From: Tomocerus qinae
Lineage: Eukaryota; Arthropoda; Collembola; Entomobryomorpha; Tomoceridae
DNA: 64,000 nt
Reading direction: 5' to 3'
Assembly: GCA_020055645.1 (NCBI GenBank)
Contig: CM034548.1
Coordinates: 15,500,001 to 15,564,000, forward strand
Each line of letters begins with the position of its first letter. Within the stretch, counting starts at the first letter, position 1. Both the position numbers and the translations under genes were made by a program. Shown one piece after another: positions 38,140 through 50,736 of this stretch. The notes below the pieces were generated by a model, which saw only the letters and a list, made by a program, of their open reading frames with translations, made no database searches and was not told the DNA's origin.

Positions 38140-41100
38140 ATGCCCCAACGCTCAGATAAGTGGAAGGAACTATTTGCTGACTTAGGTCGGCCCACTTTAC
38201 GTGGAATTCGAAAATGTCCAAAATGTGGAACGGTTAACGGAACGAGAGGCAACTCGTGCAAGAACAAAACTTGTGACGTAATTTTCAGAGATAATGGAGT
38301 ACGAAAAAAGTCAGCTACTGATGCTTGTCGTATTACATGCAATGTTGCTGGTTTCGAGGTTTGTATTTAGCTTGAATTTTAAAAAGCTTAATGAAAGGAT
38401 CGATATTTTTTTCCTGGTTAATTAATTTAAATACCAATTTTACTTTAATAGACAAATCTTCAGATATTTTCTGTGAGACTGAGAGATCGAGGTCCGGACT
38501 ACAGAAGTTTTGTACAACTTCCATGCTCAGCCTCATCGATTAGAGATGTTGACTCAATGGACATGGAAACAGATTCCAAATGTTACGTTGACCAATGTGT
38601 GCGAAATCGACAGGTGAGTAGTTTTTAACGAAATTTAATATACATCTGTTGGTCCAGAATATACAGGTGTTCATAGTTCATATTGCTTACAAGAATTCCC
38701 TTTATTTTTAATTAAGTAATTAAGAATGAATTAATTAATTATGATTTGACGACATAACGACATTTTGTGGTAATTACTCGTCAACTGCTTCAAAGTGACC
38801 ACTTAGCTTAGAGGTAGATAAGTTGGACGTACCTATAAGTTTTCAAATGCCAAACTTTTAAATTATGAGAGATGCTAGTCATCCTGATAGTTTAAAATTT
38901 AATTTTGGGATATACGAAAAAAAACCCGGTTGTTGAACTATGGTTGCTTGAAATATTTAATTAATATTTTACTATTACATTTATATTGTACAATACTAAA
39001 CTAGACACTAATATAAATTAATAGCTAATTGTAAAAGATGAATAGACTACTCTTGGTGCAATAAACTCAAATACTAAGAATTTACACTAGTCATCATTAA
39101 CAACAAAAATTCTCTACTAGTACGCAATTTATTGACACATATAAAATGTTTGTATGTCAGTTATATTATTAAGGATATTGGTAGCTAACGACTGTTATCA
39201 AGTATTTTAAATGTTATTAAATACAAAGTACACTCAATGTTTCTGTATTTTTGTAGTATCCTTGTCATCATATAGAAGCTGCCAGGTTATGCTACACAGA
39301 CTCCCAGCCGTTACCAATAAAGCATTCCGTGCTTTCATCGTTGAATATTCCTCCAGACTGTCAACAGGTATTTTGTATATTTTTTAGGTTGTAAAATGTA
39401 AATGTGTCTTTAACTCCTCAAAAACATTTCTTTGTTTCAGGTCCTTTCTATATTTGTAAGCGATATTCCGGAACTGTTGGTCCAAAGGGTGTCCAAAGTA
39501 TCGTTTGTAGTCAAGTGTAACACTTCTGCCAAACATCCATTTGGATATCTACATATAATGTTTTTTAAACCTTGCAAGGATGATGTCAATCCTCACTCGG
39601 ATAAGAAATTTCTTTGTACCTGTCGCCCTTTTAAGTTAAATGTATGTCATTCCGTGAAAGTAATATTATTATTGTTTTGAGATGAACAATGACATTTATC
39701 ATTTGTATTTCGCCTGTAGAGCCGCGAGTTGGATATAATGGCAGGGGAACCTCCTTCATTCTACGACTCGGGGAATAAACTCTGTATGCATTTTTATGCA
39801 TGTATTTGTGCCTTTGCTAGTAATGAGGCTTTAGCAGTTGAATTCGACTACTTTTTAGCTCCAATTCTTCAGGACTACACTCGTAAGTTCTATTTTATTA
39901 TGATAAATTATTTTAATTCATACAATCTATATTAAACAACAATAACTTACATTTTTGTTCACGCAGCTACCCTTCTAAGTCAGTTACACTTAGTCGCCAT
40001 GCCAGATTCCGGCGACAGAGATGTAGAGTCTTTAGATCCTAATCACATAGCGGTTGAAATTATGAGGGAAAACATATCCTTATTGGAAAGTATAGCTGCT
40101 GCAGACGATACGACGTTACCAAATGTAAGATTTTATATTTATAGTTACACAATTTGGTCTGACTTGCTTTAGCTTTATATAATAAAACTACTGTCAACTT
40201 TCTAATTACAATTTACTCTGTGGTAGGTTCAGGGATTGGAAGGTGTATTTTCCGATCAAATAATAGTAACTAATGTAGAAGACACGCTGAGTATTGGAGA
40301 GTCTGGGCTTAGTGGACTTGATGAAACTGAACAGCAGGTTTGATAAATATCTTTTTATTTATTTCACGAAAAACAATTTTGACAGTTTATTACAACGTGG
40401 AAACAAATTACAGGTTTGCCACATATTCACTTCGACTCAGAATGGAATTCAATTGTCAAACGCTTACGCAACTGCCGACAACAATTCTAGTATTCAGAAT
40501 GCTACTGTAACACTACCGCCAATAAAACGACGTAAAGAAGATTCGCCACCCTTAAACGAAACAAGCAGCAAAATTACTATCCAATACGACAAAGCACTGT
40601 TGCCTAAAAGAGCTTCCGCTAGAGCAAACAATTCTAAACCCATTACTGCTTCAATTTCTTTCTCAACGAATAGTCAAATAAACTCACTCGAGAAACGACA
40701 GTGTGCTCCTGAGTTTGACCTGTGGTTATCTGGTATTAATGAGCGAATTAATCATACAATGAATTACAGATTTGACGGAAAACCTGAACCGCTGATTTAT
40801 TATGTTCCTCAGGTAAATTGCCTTTTACTTTCTATACCTATTCAGATATTGTCTTGTGCTTATGATCATTTTTAATTCTACTTGACAGGACATTTTTGAA
40901 TGTCTCAAAGAGAGAATAACAACTGGAGTGAAGAAGAAGCGCTTGCCAAATCAAACTGTGGTAATACATCGTACTGATCGACCTCCAGCAGGCACTTTTA
41001 CAAAACATGTTTGGAAAATAACAAATATCCTTCACATACTTCAAATCTTCAATAGCTCAATGGTATGCATATTTTGTTTGCTGAATATTTTTGGTAGACA

Positions 41101-41991
41101 TAAGTACTAAAGGCCACATAATCAAATTTTTAAACATGTATCGTTATTCCAACAATATTGAATATACAAATTGTTATTATATGTGAAGAATACTAATTAT
41201 AATTAACTTATATTAGCCTTTAATTTAATAGCTTTAGATTTTTTAGTTTTTCCCTTTGAATTTGAGTATTCCTATTGAGAAATTAAATTTAAATGTCAAT
41301 CATGGTAAACTAGGCTCAAATATTGTATAGAGTATTGCAATGTTTATATACTTTAGTATAGGACTCAATTATTTGAGTCTGTGGAGTAGTAAAACTCATG
41401 CAAGTTTTTTTGTGAAAAATATAAATATGTTAAAAGGTTAAGAATATTGAGACACAATGTTAGGGGATACATTTTCCGCTCGCAATTTTTTATTTTGAAA
41501 ATTCTTATTTTTTTATTACAACACCTATAACTGATTTATTTAATTTTATAGGTGCCGTTAAAAATCAATCAATATTTTATCCAAACTGGAAATGAAGAAT
41601 ACGAAGAGTGGTCGCCTCCTAAAGATGACGATGATCCTAAAAACCAACCCATAGTACCAGTATTGCACAGTACCTATATGAAAGTTGGTAAGTTGTTTGA
41701 GTCTAAATTCTAAGTTTCTTTATAAAATTCCAAAATTATTTTTCCATGTGACACAGTTATTGTGATTTGATTGGGAATGTCTCTTTTACATGAAAATTAC
41801 CATTTCTGTTGATTTTAGGAAGAAACGATGTTAATCCGAAAGAGTTTGTTCCATTTGTGATAGAATGGATTCAAGACATTTTTCCTCTATCTAAAATGGG
41901 AGAACTTTCACTAAGTTTCCAGTTTGGACACACGGGAGTAACACAGACAGACGAAGAAAAAAAATCTACTCTCAGACTGAATAAAAACTAA
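38140..41991 (+). CDS. C2orf42 homologue, 11 exons, 668 aa
   Basis: Homologue of human C2orf42, a conserved metazoan protein without a settled function (human 574 aa). Exons are 38140-38358, 38452-38613, 39257-39367, 39441-39641, 39720-39882, 39967-40124, 40227-40337, 40414-40812, 40889-41062, 41552-41687 and 41819-41991; they give 668 residues. Family hallmarks are the start [17 protein letters not shown] with a four-cysteine putative zinc site (Cys26, 29, 40, 45), then [14 protein letters not shown]. After these come [56 protein letters not shown] and the C-terminal [20 protein letters not shown]. The zinc site and cysteine-rich centre suggest a structural or nucleic-acid-binding role, but that is inference. 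The extra length lies mostly in an Asn/Ser-rich insert in exon 8. AATAAA overlaps the end of the coding region at 41980-41985. Confidence 0.93.
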
Positions 41992-43968
41992 ACTGTTTTA
42001 TCTCAGCACACAGTGATGAAAAAGTCAAAGACTAATTTAGGATAAAAACTAGAAGATTAGTATTCTCTATTGCGTATAATTTAATACTTATATATCCATT
42101 CAAACCCCAAGACTATCTAATTTAAATCTTCTGAAGTTGTCTTTTTGTAAAATTTATGCTGTAATCCTTTTTATATTTTACATATTCTATGTACTTTGCT
42201 AATAATGCCTCAGTTACTTTATAACAAATTTTCAGTTTCCTATTTCCATTAGCTGCAATTGAAAAAATTCACATTTAATGATGAATTTGCAAAGTTTTGC
42301 AGGGAATTGGGGAAAGGACGATTTATAAGAAAGAAATTACCATTGATCATTTAAATCCTTTTTCCTAGTAGTATCTTGTAGTTCTGTAGAAATATTATAG
42401 TATGGTCAACCCAAGAGAATGCCTCACAGGAAGTACAGTAAAAAATCTGGATTGAATCTTCATCATGGAATGGCAGGTTTGTTTAAGATCTCTTTCGATA
42501 TCTATCTATATCTGATCGTATATAGCTAGGGCATTTCTTTTAATTCGTGTTGCGACTTATTAAGTACCTAACTATTTAATACACAATCAATCTTTTACTG
42601 AATAGATCACATAAAGTGTTTTGTTGGTCACTCTTGAAACTGGTATCGGTTGTTAGAAAAAGTCTTTTTGCAATAATCTTCAATTGATTATTTATTTATG
42701 TACTGTAGGTTAATGTTTAACCTGTAGTTATAGCACCTATCAAAGTTTGTTCCAAAGTTTTTGAAGTTATTAACGATTACTACTTTGGTTTCTCTCTCAT
42801 CCATTGCACAATATATACATAATAAAAATCAGTTTATAATATAATGTTGAAAAACGTGCTTGTAATTTTTTGATATTTAATACCTTTTGTGTGTAAAAAA
42901 CAAAAATTTTCTGCCAAAAAGTATATGCCATTTTGATGGCAAAAAGGGTCATAAAGGGCTCAGCCTAAACTGTTCGAAACGCTTTCACTAATTGTTTCAA
43001 AACATTTTTAACACGGTAAATTATTGTAAAAGTGTGTTTTAAAATAAAAAATATTATAATACATTTTTTTAAAATGACTTCATCTATTACTATAATTACA
43101 AAATGCTAGTTCTACAGTGCGCCACGCCACGCCACATATAATATACTTACTTAATTAATCCAAGGACGTAAAAGGTGGAGCATTTAAGGTGGAGCAGTGA
43201 CCAATTTTTAAAAGTTCCTTGCTCTGTGAGGTCAGGAATTATTATCTGAAAATTACTGTCAAAGGTAAACTGCTATACTACTAGGTAAACTGCTACTACT
43301 GCTAGGTAAAGCTTACTGCTAGGTAAAATGCTTAAAATTTTAGTTATGATAATTTGTCTCTAATGAGTCAGAAATTTAAAATTACGTACACATTTTGTGG
43401 ATTATTGGTCTTGATGATTTTAACAGTACATTATTTATTGGTCAGAGTTAAATTCGTCCTTAATAGCTACATCGGTCACATAGCGCAATTCGTCATTCAT
43501 AAATAGCCACATGGGTCACATAGTGCAATTCTCCATAAATAGCTACGTAGGTCACATAGTGCAATTCGACATAAATATCCACTTAGGTCACATAGTGTAA
43601 TTCGCGATAAATAGCCACATAGGTCACATAGTTCGATCTGGGTTCTAATCAATTTCTATTTTTATCATAATAGAAATTTCCTATAAGTTTAACTATCGTA
43701 ATTTCGTCTTTCATTTTGATTGTAACTAAAGAAAAAATTAGGTTTGCCAATTATAAAAGCTAGAAACATATATTATAATTTAATTAGAAATGTTGTATAC
43801 TTAAATATAGTAATCGCAAGTTGAGCGTTTCCAAGAATAACCTACTTCCAAATCTCCACACCAGACTCTAATAATATTTAATAGGATTAACTTAAATCAT
43901 TATGTAACTGAATAATAATATTAATCAGATTAATTTGTATTACAATTAGAAAAATATGTTTAAATTAC
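41992..43968. other. 3' region and intergenic DNA with a 36-bp minisatellite
   Basis: No supported gene. It holds the end of the C2orf42-homologue transcript and a five-unit minisatellite at 43461-43635, listed separately. A short imperfect repeat of CTGCTA/CTAGGTAAA lies at about 43270-43330. Confidence 0.5.
43461..43635 (+). repeat. Minisatellite, about 5 x 36 bp
   Basis: Five imperfect copies of a 36-base unit built around AGGTCACATAGTGCAATTC and AAATAGCCACAT. Copies differ by several bases and the first is a few bases longer. It is non-coding. Confidence 0.85.
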
Positions 43969-45524
43969 CTCTTTCCATCGTTGATCTAGTTTTAGGTTTT
44001 CTTTTGTTGGAAAACAACAGATTTGCGTGCTTCTCGATCCAATAAGGGGGCGACTGTCAGCTTAGCTCTTGTAGTTAAAGTGCATATCTTGAATTGGAAT
44101 TCAAAATTATTTATTTCTCATACTTAAATTAATGATTAATTAAATTAATGAAATTTTTGATTCATGATTAACATTAATTCCTTAATTCCTTTAACATTCA
44201 AGTACTAATTAGCAATAACTTCTTTTAATATAAAACTACCTCATAATGGCAATTTGGACACTCCAGACTGACAAGTTTGCCAACAACCGACTCACTGGAA
44301 GAACCTTTCGAGTCGATTGCTCCATCAATTTCAAGCATTTTCTTCTCATGGTTTTTTTGATGTTCCACAACGTTTTCCGACTGCTTTTCATGCACAGATA
44401 CTGCTTGAAGTTCTTGTGAAAGATTTTTCATGCAGTCAATTGGAGTTTCATGTTCATCCAGTTTTTCAGGTTGAATTTGATTTTTCTCCTTTTGTAATTG
44501 AGTTTCCTCAAACACCTTGAAACTAGAATTACTGGCAGTTGATTTTGGCTGATTTTCGTTTTCCACATATTCGTCCAGTGGAAAATCTCCAACATCTTTT
44601 ATCGGTTCAATTCGATTATTTCTATCTTCTCGTGATTCAATATTATCTTTGATGCCGGAATCACCTCTGCCGGTTGCTTTTTTTAACGAAAGGCCTAGGG
44701 AAACACTGCTACTAGTTATCAATGTTTTTATGAATCGGAAATCTGACTTTTTTGGAAGCTCCTGCAAAATACATAAAAATTGTTTGTACTGGCCTGAATT
44801 TTTACATTTATCAGAATTTTAGACATTTCTTTGGTACCTGTAAAGTGAACTCCAAGAGGTAATGGTTGTGTAAAACGTAGTTTTCCAAAAATTCTTCATC
44901 CTCAACAAAATGCAATTTGTCGCTGTCCTCAGCAATTAAATTATCAATGGCAGCATTGATTGGATAGATTATGGTTTGGTTTCCCGATGTTTTCATTGGC
45001 ACCTGTAATTATAATAAAACATGAAAGTATAAACACGTCGAATATAACTTAATGGTCGAAATATAATTTTAGGAAAAATAGAACATTAGGTACACACCGA
45101 ACTTTTGGGGGGTAGCAAATTTAACTCAGCATCAAGTTGTCGATTTTCAGGGAGAAATTCATGTTCAATGAAATAAAACATAAAATAGTGTCGATTTTGG
45201 AAGCGAATCACAGTAAAAAGAAAGTGGACTCCATCGTATTCAACCATGTTGGGAAATTGGATACATGCAGCACCTAGTAAAGGTTGAAACAAAGCAAAAA
45301 ATATTATGCACACTAGGTCATAATTCTTATTGGATGGCATATTTAAAATGGCAATTAAGCTAACCTTCTACATTTGGAAACAATTTCACTTCTAATAACA
45401 ATCTTCCTAAAACAATTTTTGCTGGCTGTGCTCCATGGACCGTCCTAAAATGATTCACTACTTCGGAAATCCCAAAATCGGTTCTCCAGGTTGTACAATT
45501 CTTTGCGATACACTTATGACGCAT
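43969..45524 (-). CDS. Partial, unrecognised protein with a Cys/His finger (SINA/TRAF-like fold possible)
   Basis: Five exons are phase-consistent: 45524-45365, 45273-45098, 45002-44838, 44761-44240 and 44053-43969. The chain starts MRHKCIAKNCTTWRTDFG and continues EVVNHFRTVHG, a C-x5-C...H-x4-H pattern like a single zinc finger. A beta-rich stretch follows (VHFLFTVIRFQNRHYFMFYF), then an acidic, probably disordered region. A CPNCHYE motif comes next, then PPYWIEKHANLLF and a basic KRKPKTR. A finger followed by a VEYDGVHF...F-type beta region loosely recalls SINA-homology or TRAF domains, but I cannot confirm that. An acceptor just upstream of the ATG shows an earlier exon exists. The 3' end is unclear: the chain either reads through to a stop about 25 bases past 43969 or splices on. 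Function unknown. Confidence 0.55.
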
Positions 45525-46165
45525 TTTGATGAAGTTTCTGAAATATATAAAAAATGATTGATTCGATTACATGGTAATAGTGTATAATCAAAAAAATCCA
45601 AAAATACTAGAGAAAGAATCATCAACAATAGGTTAAGTCTTGTGAAACCCATACCACAAATATTAAATACTCTGCCCCAAATTAATTTCCCCAGCGGCTG
45701 AAACTTTCTTCACTAATAATATCAAGAGACTCCTTTTCAGTCCCTTTTCCGTTTTTAAGAATCACTTATGAGTAAATCGGAAATCCAGACAGAATGTAAG
45801 AGAAATGAAAAGAAGCTTGTCAGCATTAAACGACACTCCAGGTCCAGAATCAATCTCTCTCCTGATCTCTGTTCACTGAACCCTCTTCTGATAGTGTCCG
45901 TACAGTATACAACTTTGGCCTGCACTCAACTGCACAAGACAGACAACGACTTCGGCGGAAGACACCGTCCAAATATTATAATCTACATTTAATGAAATAT
46001 TCTAATTTACATAATCTTGAACCTTTTCCTTCAATCTGACATTCGATAATTTACCGAAACTCAAAATGTAGTGGGTAGTGGATTTTCATTAAGTATTCAA
46101 AATATGCTAATACTAAACCCAGAGAATAGTTCATTTTTTGTAATATTCATTTTGCTTTTACGATC

Positions 46166-48122
46166 GCCCTACCAGACATACATACATGCATACATATAGA
46201 TAGGTAAATTTATTGCTATATCAAGTCTACGTATTTAATATTACTGGTGAACCCAGCTAAGGAGCGAACCTAGCACTCAAGAGAAATTCAGTAGGCCACC
46301 CATCACGCGTAATAAAAACAATTCCGAAAAAATCGGTGTTTCCCTTAGGTTATTATGTTAAAATTGTAAATACAATATTTTAAATATACTTTAATTTTCT
46401 ACAGCGGTTGGAAAAATTAGCTGCAGCTCCAACTTTCTGATGAAAAGGAAGTTCCTAAACCAAAATAATAACTGTAGATCGTAGCATCAAGTACAGGTAA
46501 CAATGAAGACTCTATTTTTAATAAACATTCACAACAAGTTCCCATGAAAATCAAAAAAATAAGATTCCCTGTATGATTTCCAGGCTTTTAGAAAATCGCA
46601 CAAATCCAATGAGTACACAATAAAAATAAATATTTTCGTAGAATAAATAGTGGTCCTCAGTTATTTAATTCTGCAAAAAGGTGTGCAAACTGACACGAAG
46701 GAATAAAGGTGGCAGTAAAAAGTAATACCGGGTCTATTAAAAAATGCCAAATAAATTTGTCGATATAGCAGAACCAATTTGGATTAGTAGTTTTGAAATG
46801 CTAATTAATACGCCTAATATTTCGAAATGTCCCCTTACGCTAATCATCTCCATTCAACCACCAATAATCATCTTATGTATATTTCTATTATGTTTTGCTG
46901 TTATAGTATTTTGAAACGACTCATTTCGCATGCGCATATTGCTTTTAAGGAACGTGCATATATTACGACTGCAGGTAATAGGGGGAGGAGGTACCCAAAA
47001 CGTTACAGTCAGCACTTGCGTTATGCATGGGGGCAGTGGCGGCTCTAGGATTTGCGAGGCTCTGGGCAAAATGTTCGCGCGAGGCCCCATAGTAATAATT
47101 CACAAATATGCAAATTATTGTATTAATTCAAATCTGCGATTTTTTTCCGTTTTTAAATGAATTTGGCATAATATGATTAATTAGCGTGAAAATTTTTTAA
47201 TGGTTTTTTCAACGTTATTGAAAATAAAACAAGTACGTGTACAGAAATGAGTTTCGGGAGGGACGGTATTATGTGACACTTATATCTCAATTACATATAT
47301 TCGCGCGCAGCGCGAAAAACTTTGTCAATTTTTGACAAAAATTAGTCCAAACTGGCCTAAAAATGGCAAATAATCATTTTTTGCCATTTTGAGAAAAACA
47401 TCTTTTTTCTTGGATTTTGGGGTAGGGCTTCAGCCTATAAGGGTTTCCACCTCAATATGTCCTTTATTCAAAATAAGACCCTAAAACTCTAGGCGCTGTG
47501 CGGCATTTTAGAGTTTGAATATTTAATTCATTTTTTAAAAATTTCTTTATTTCTTTTAAAATTCAAAAAATCTATTTGTGGAAACATAATTGTCTACATC
47601 TACTGCAATTACGCAGTTTTGGTATCGCAAAATGCTACAAATTTGTGGATTGAACTGCATATATAGTAATTCTATAGTAATTCTGAGAGATGATGCTTTC
47701 GTGTCACCAGTATGTTTTTAATAGATTGCGCGATGTCTACTTTCGGTATACTTTTCTTCCTTGAATTCTAAAAATGGTTCTGTAATAAAGCTGTACCAAA
47801 ACGTATAACTTTAAACCAAAATGCAAAACCAGTATTTCTGAAGTGAAATCAACACAGACAAGTTGAAATTCTTTCTTTGTCAAAGCTCTGTGCGAGGCCC
47901 CAAAAGCGCGAGGCCCTGGGCAACTGCCCAGTCTGCCCATTGGGAAAGCCGCCTCTGCATGGGGGAGGGAATTTTGCGTTACGTAATATTGTGCAGGTTT
48001 CCTAGGTTCTCCCTACCAACATAGATAGATAGGTGGGTGATGTTTTTAAGTCTACGATTCTATTATATAATCGTAGACCGAGAAAAATTTACCCATCTAT
48101 ATATATATATGTATGGTAGGGC
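46166..48122 (+). mobile_element. Large dispersed element with terminal inverted arms, copy 1
   Basis: The left end (46166-46231) reads GCCCTACCA...ATAGATAGGTAAATTT...TCTACG, and the right end (48072-48122) is its inverted counterpart ending GGTAGGGC. Interior segments recur at 54.2-55.1 kb in reverse and at 63.1-63.5 kb in the same orientation. Shared words include GTGGTCCTCAGTTATTTAAT and GCAGTAAAAAGTAATACC. No long open frame remains, so it is non-autonomous or decayed. A second left-type end lies at about 48012-48055, so the right side may be two ends abutting. It is interrupted by a hAT element. Confidence 0.6.
47034..47957. mobile_element. hAT-type non-autonomous transposon, 924 bp, nested
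   Basis: The ends are CAGTGGCGGCT (left) and AGCCGCCTCTG (right), an 11-base inverted pair with one mismatch. Both sides are flanked by the perfect 8-base direct repeat CATGGGGG (47026-47033 and 47958-47965). An 8-bp target duplication with CAG...CTG ends is the hAT signature. The subterminal parts are GC-rich (GCGAGGCCC, GGGCAACTGCCC) and the core is AT-rich without a transposase frame. It sits inside the larger element at 46166-48122, so it is the younger insertion. Confidence 0.88.
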
Positions 48123-49921
48123 AGATTTAAATTTTACCGTGTTAATCCAAGGGGGTATTATTATTACTATATTAATATTTTTCGAAATCGAGTCGCGCAT
48201 GCTGGGGGCTACTAGTTATATATATATGAATGATATAGAGACTAGAATCAAATCACTATAGCATAAACGAAAAGTGGGACATGTACAGAGAATAATTCCG
48301 TAGGGAACACACCAGATATATTACTTTGCTTTAATAAACTAGTTCGACGAATTAAGGTATATTAAAAAATCCGATCTTAATTTGGTAAATTAAACAAATT
48401 AAATTCTTAAACGTTCTTATTATGACTTAAAAAATTTTCTTGTACGATTTAACAGATTTGACCAAAAACGTTACAGAACTGAAAATGCATTTCGAACGAT
48501 TACAACGTTGACCAGAATCTACAGATTGTCCCAAATAACTATACTTGATGGGAGTAACACATAAGTAAAATGTTTTGCGACTTCTTTTCAATTTCATACT
48601 GAAAAGGCAATTATACTTAACGAACTATATATACTCAATCTCCACCATTCTCAATTAGAGGGCATTAAATTAGTTGCCTTGTCCCTATGGTCACTAATTG
48701 GTTTCTTCTGTTTGGTTAATAACGTTGTACACAACATCTTTACCCTTCCAATCGTCATCCTCCTGTATAGAGTCTTGGAAGTGTTTTTCAATTACCCAGA
48801 ACTCTGACTTCAATAAAATATTATTCCGGAATTTTGTGAAATCCTGCCGACCATGTAAAATATGTATTGGATCATTTTCAGTGGTAATGGGAAGTAAACT
48901 AATAAAATTTATATATTCGATTAGCGTAGGGACAATTGAGGCCATTTTAACATTTCTTTAAATATGTCATGAGCTAAAGTACAACCGTGCTACCTCTGTA
49001 TACTTAATTATCATGCTTTACTTCATGGTTGAAAAAAGCTTCTTTAACTCCCATTAATGTTAAATGCTCGTTAAATGTTGAAGTCGTAATGCGTGATAGG
49101 ATCGGTAGTTAAATAATATTTTAGAAAGTAGATTAGTGTATTATTTAGATATAATAATTATGTGTAAAATTTTATGTAAAAACTGATTCATATATTTAGT
49201 TGATGTTGAAACTATTTAACCTTATTCTAAGAATTATAGGTACCTATATATTATGTACTTTATGTACCATAAAAAATTATCAACGCTAAGAAGCTTGAGA
49301 AGCTATGAAACTAATTCGTTGCCTTATACATCTTATATGCCGGAATTTCTATTAGTAAATTGGTAATATTATTCAGGTAGGGTAATGCATTTTCATTTTT
49401 ATGCGGATGAAATGCAAACTTTCCATAATCTACACTCGGTTGAAGTAAGACGGGTTTCACATTTTAAAAGCCATGAAATACACAAGGCATACCACTATCC
49501 ACTTTAGAGGGATGCAACCTACCTTGCACACTCGCAGTTATGATTACAACCACCGGCGGTCGGCTGCATTCAGTAATTTGCATCTTATGCATAGCATTTT
49601 TCTAGTCTATCTGCCCTGCAGTGAGAAGTAATTTATGATGTCCATTGCATGTTTATAAGAGTAGAAGGGAAAATCAGCACTGTTAATTAATGTATTTAAT
49701 GATGTACCCCAATGCATACCTTCATGTGCTTGTACAATAATAAATGATTTACATTTTTGGAATCTTTGATTATCCAGGTAATCCAAGAACAAAATGTGGC
49801 GGCTGGATTTTTGGTTAGGTACATTAGTAAAATCAAAATTAATTATTACACTTGTTCGAAATAAAAATTAACGCAGTAAAAGCAAATTATTTACACTTGT
49901 AATAAACATTAAAAAAGTAAA

Positions 49922-50061
49922 CAGGGCCCCATGCAGAAAAAAATTTCGGGGGAGGAGGGCCGAGAAATAATAAGTAAAAAACATTTTGGGTTTGAAGGCA
50001 AAAATTCGTTTCTTTTCTTCGATTTCGGGGGGGCCCGGGGCTCCCCCTGTCTACAGCACTG
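49922..50061. mobile_element. hAT-type MITE, 140 bp
   Basis: The element begins CAGGGCCCC and ends CAGCACTG, and is flanked by the perfect 8-base repeat AAAGTAAA (49914-49921 and 50062-50069). It is strikingly G/C-rich at the ends (GGGGGGGCCCGGGGCTCCCC near the right end) against AT-rich surroundings. The inverted match is limited to about CAG/CTG plus a loosely shared GGGCCCC, so assignment to hAT rests mainly on the 8-bp duplication. Confidence 0.7.
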
Positions 50062-50736
50062 AAAGTAAATGCTAATTAATTACACTCGCAATAAAAATAA
50101 AAATAGTGAATGTTAATTGGCTAATTAATTACACTCGTAACACTAATAGTTTTGATAATTGCTTCTGTTTACAACTACAAACCAGTAATAGGTATCAATT
50201 ACAAATTACCGATTACCTGAATTATATTTATCTACAATGAAATCTATACTGTTGAGGGCTCTGGTTGTGGTAGGGGGAGTGTGCATTAAATTTTATGTAA
50301 CGACTAGCGACCATGAACATCAATAACTATACTGCCTATAGATACCTTCATAATTTAGAGATGATTAAATGACAATGAAGCAGTAAGAGTAACTTTGTTA
50401 TCATAATTTATTATACATCAATTCAAAATAAATCATAATTACTATTATGTGTACATTGCACAAGACTGAGTATGTACAAAATGAATAAAACACTACAATA
50501 GGCAAGTAGATTGAAACAAAACTGTAACAAAAGTGAACTAAACTAAGATACTAAAATATGCAAACATAACATAGGACATAACAAAATCTACTCCAATCTT
50601 CCAAACCTAATCTAAACTCAAATTTCTAGTAATAAAACATCCAACTTAATAATATTATTATTAAAGTAAGCCTTAAAAATTAACTTCCTCATAATTTTGA
50701 CAATGTGACCAAAATATTTTTCCCTCAGACTTCAAA

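Larger units (their letters stand above)
45525..50736. other. Transposon-rich intergenic region
   Basis: No host gene was supported. It contains a large inverted-repeat element (46166-48122) with a nested hAT element (47034-47957) and a 140-bp hAT-type MITE (49922-50061), all listed separately. An open frame of 83 codons at 48694-48945 on the minus strand has no recognisable features. AATAAA for the BTB gene lies on the minus strand at 50407-50412. Confidence 0.55.

Noticed and set aside
48694-48945. Open frame of 83 codons, minus strand
   Set aside because: Protein-like composition but no signal peptide, family motif, splice context or homologue that I recognise. It lies in a transposon-rich region.
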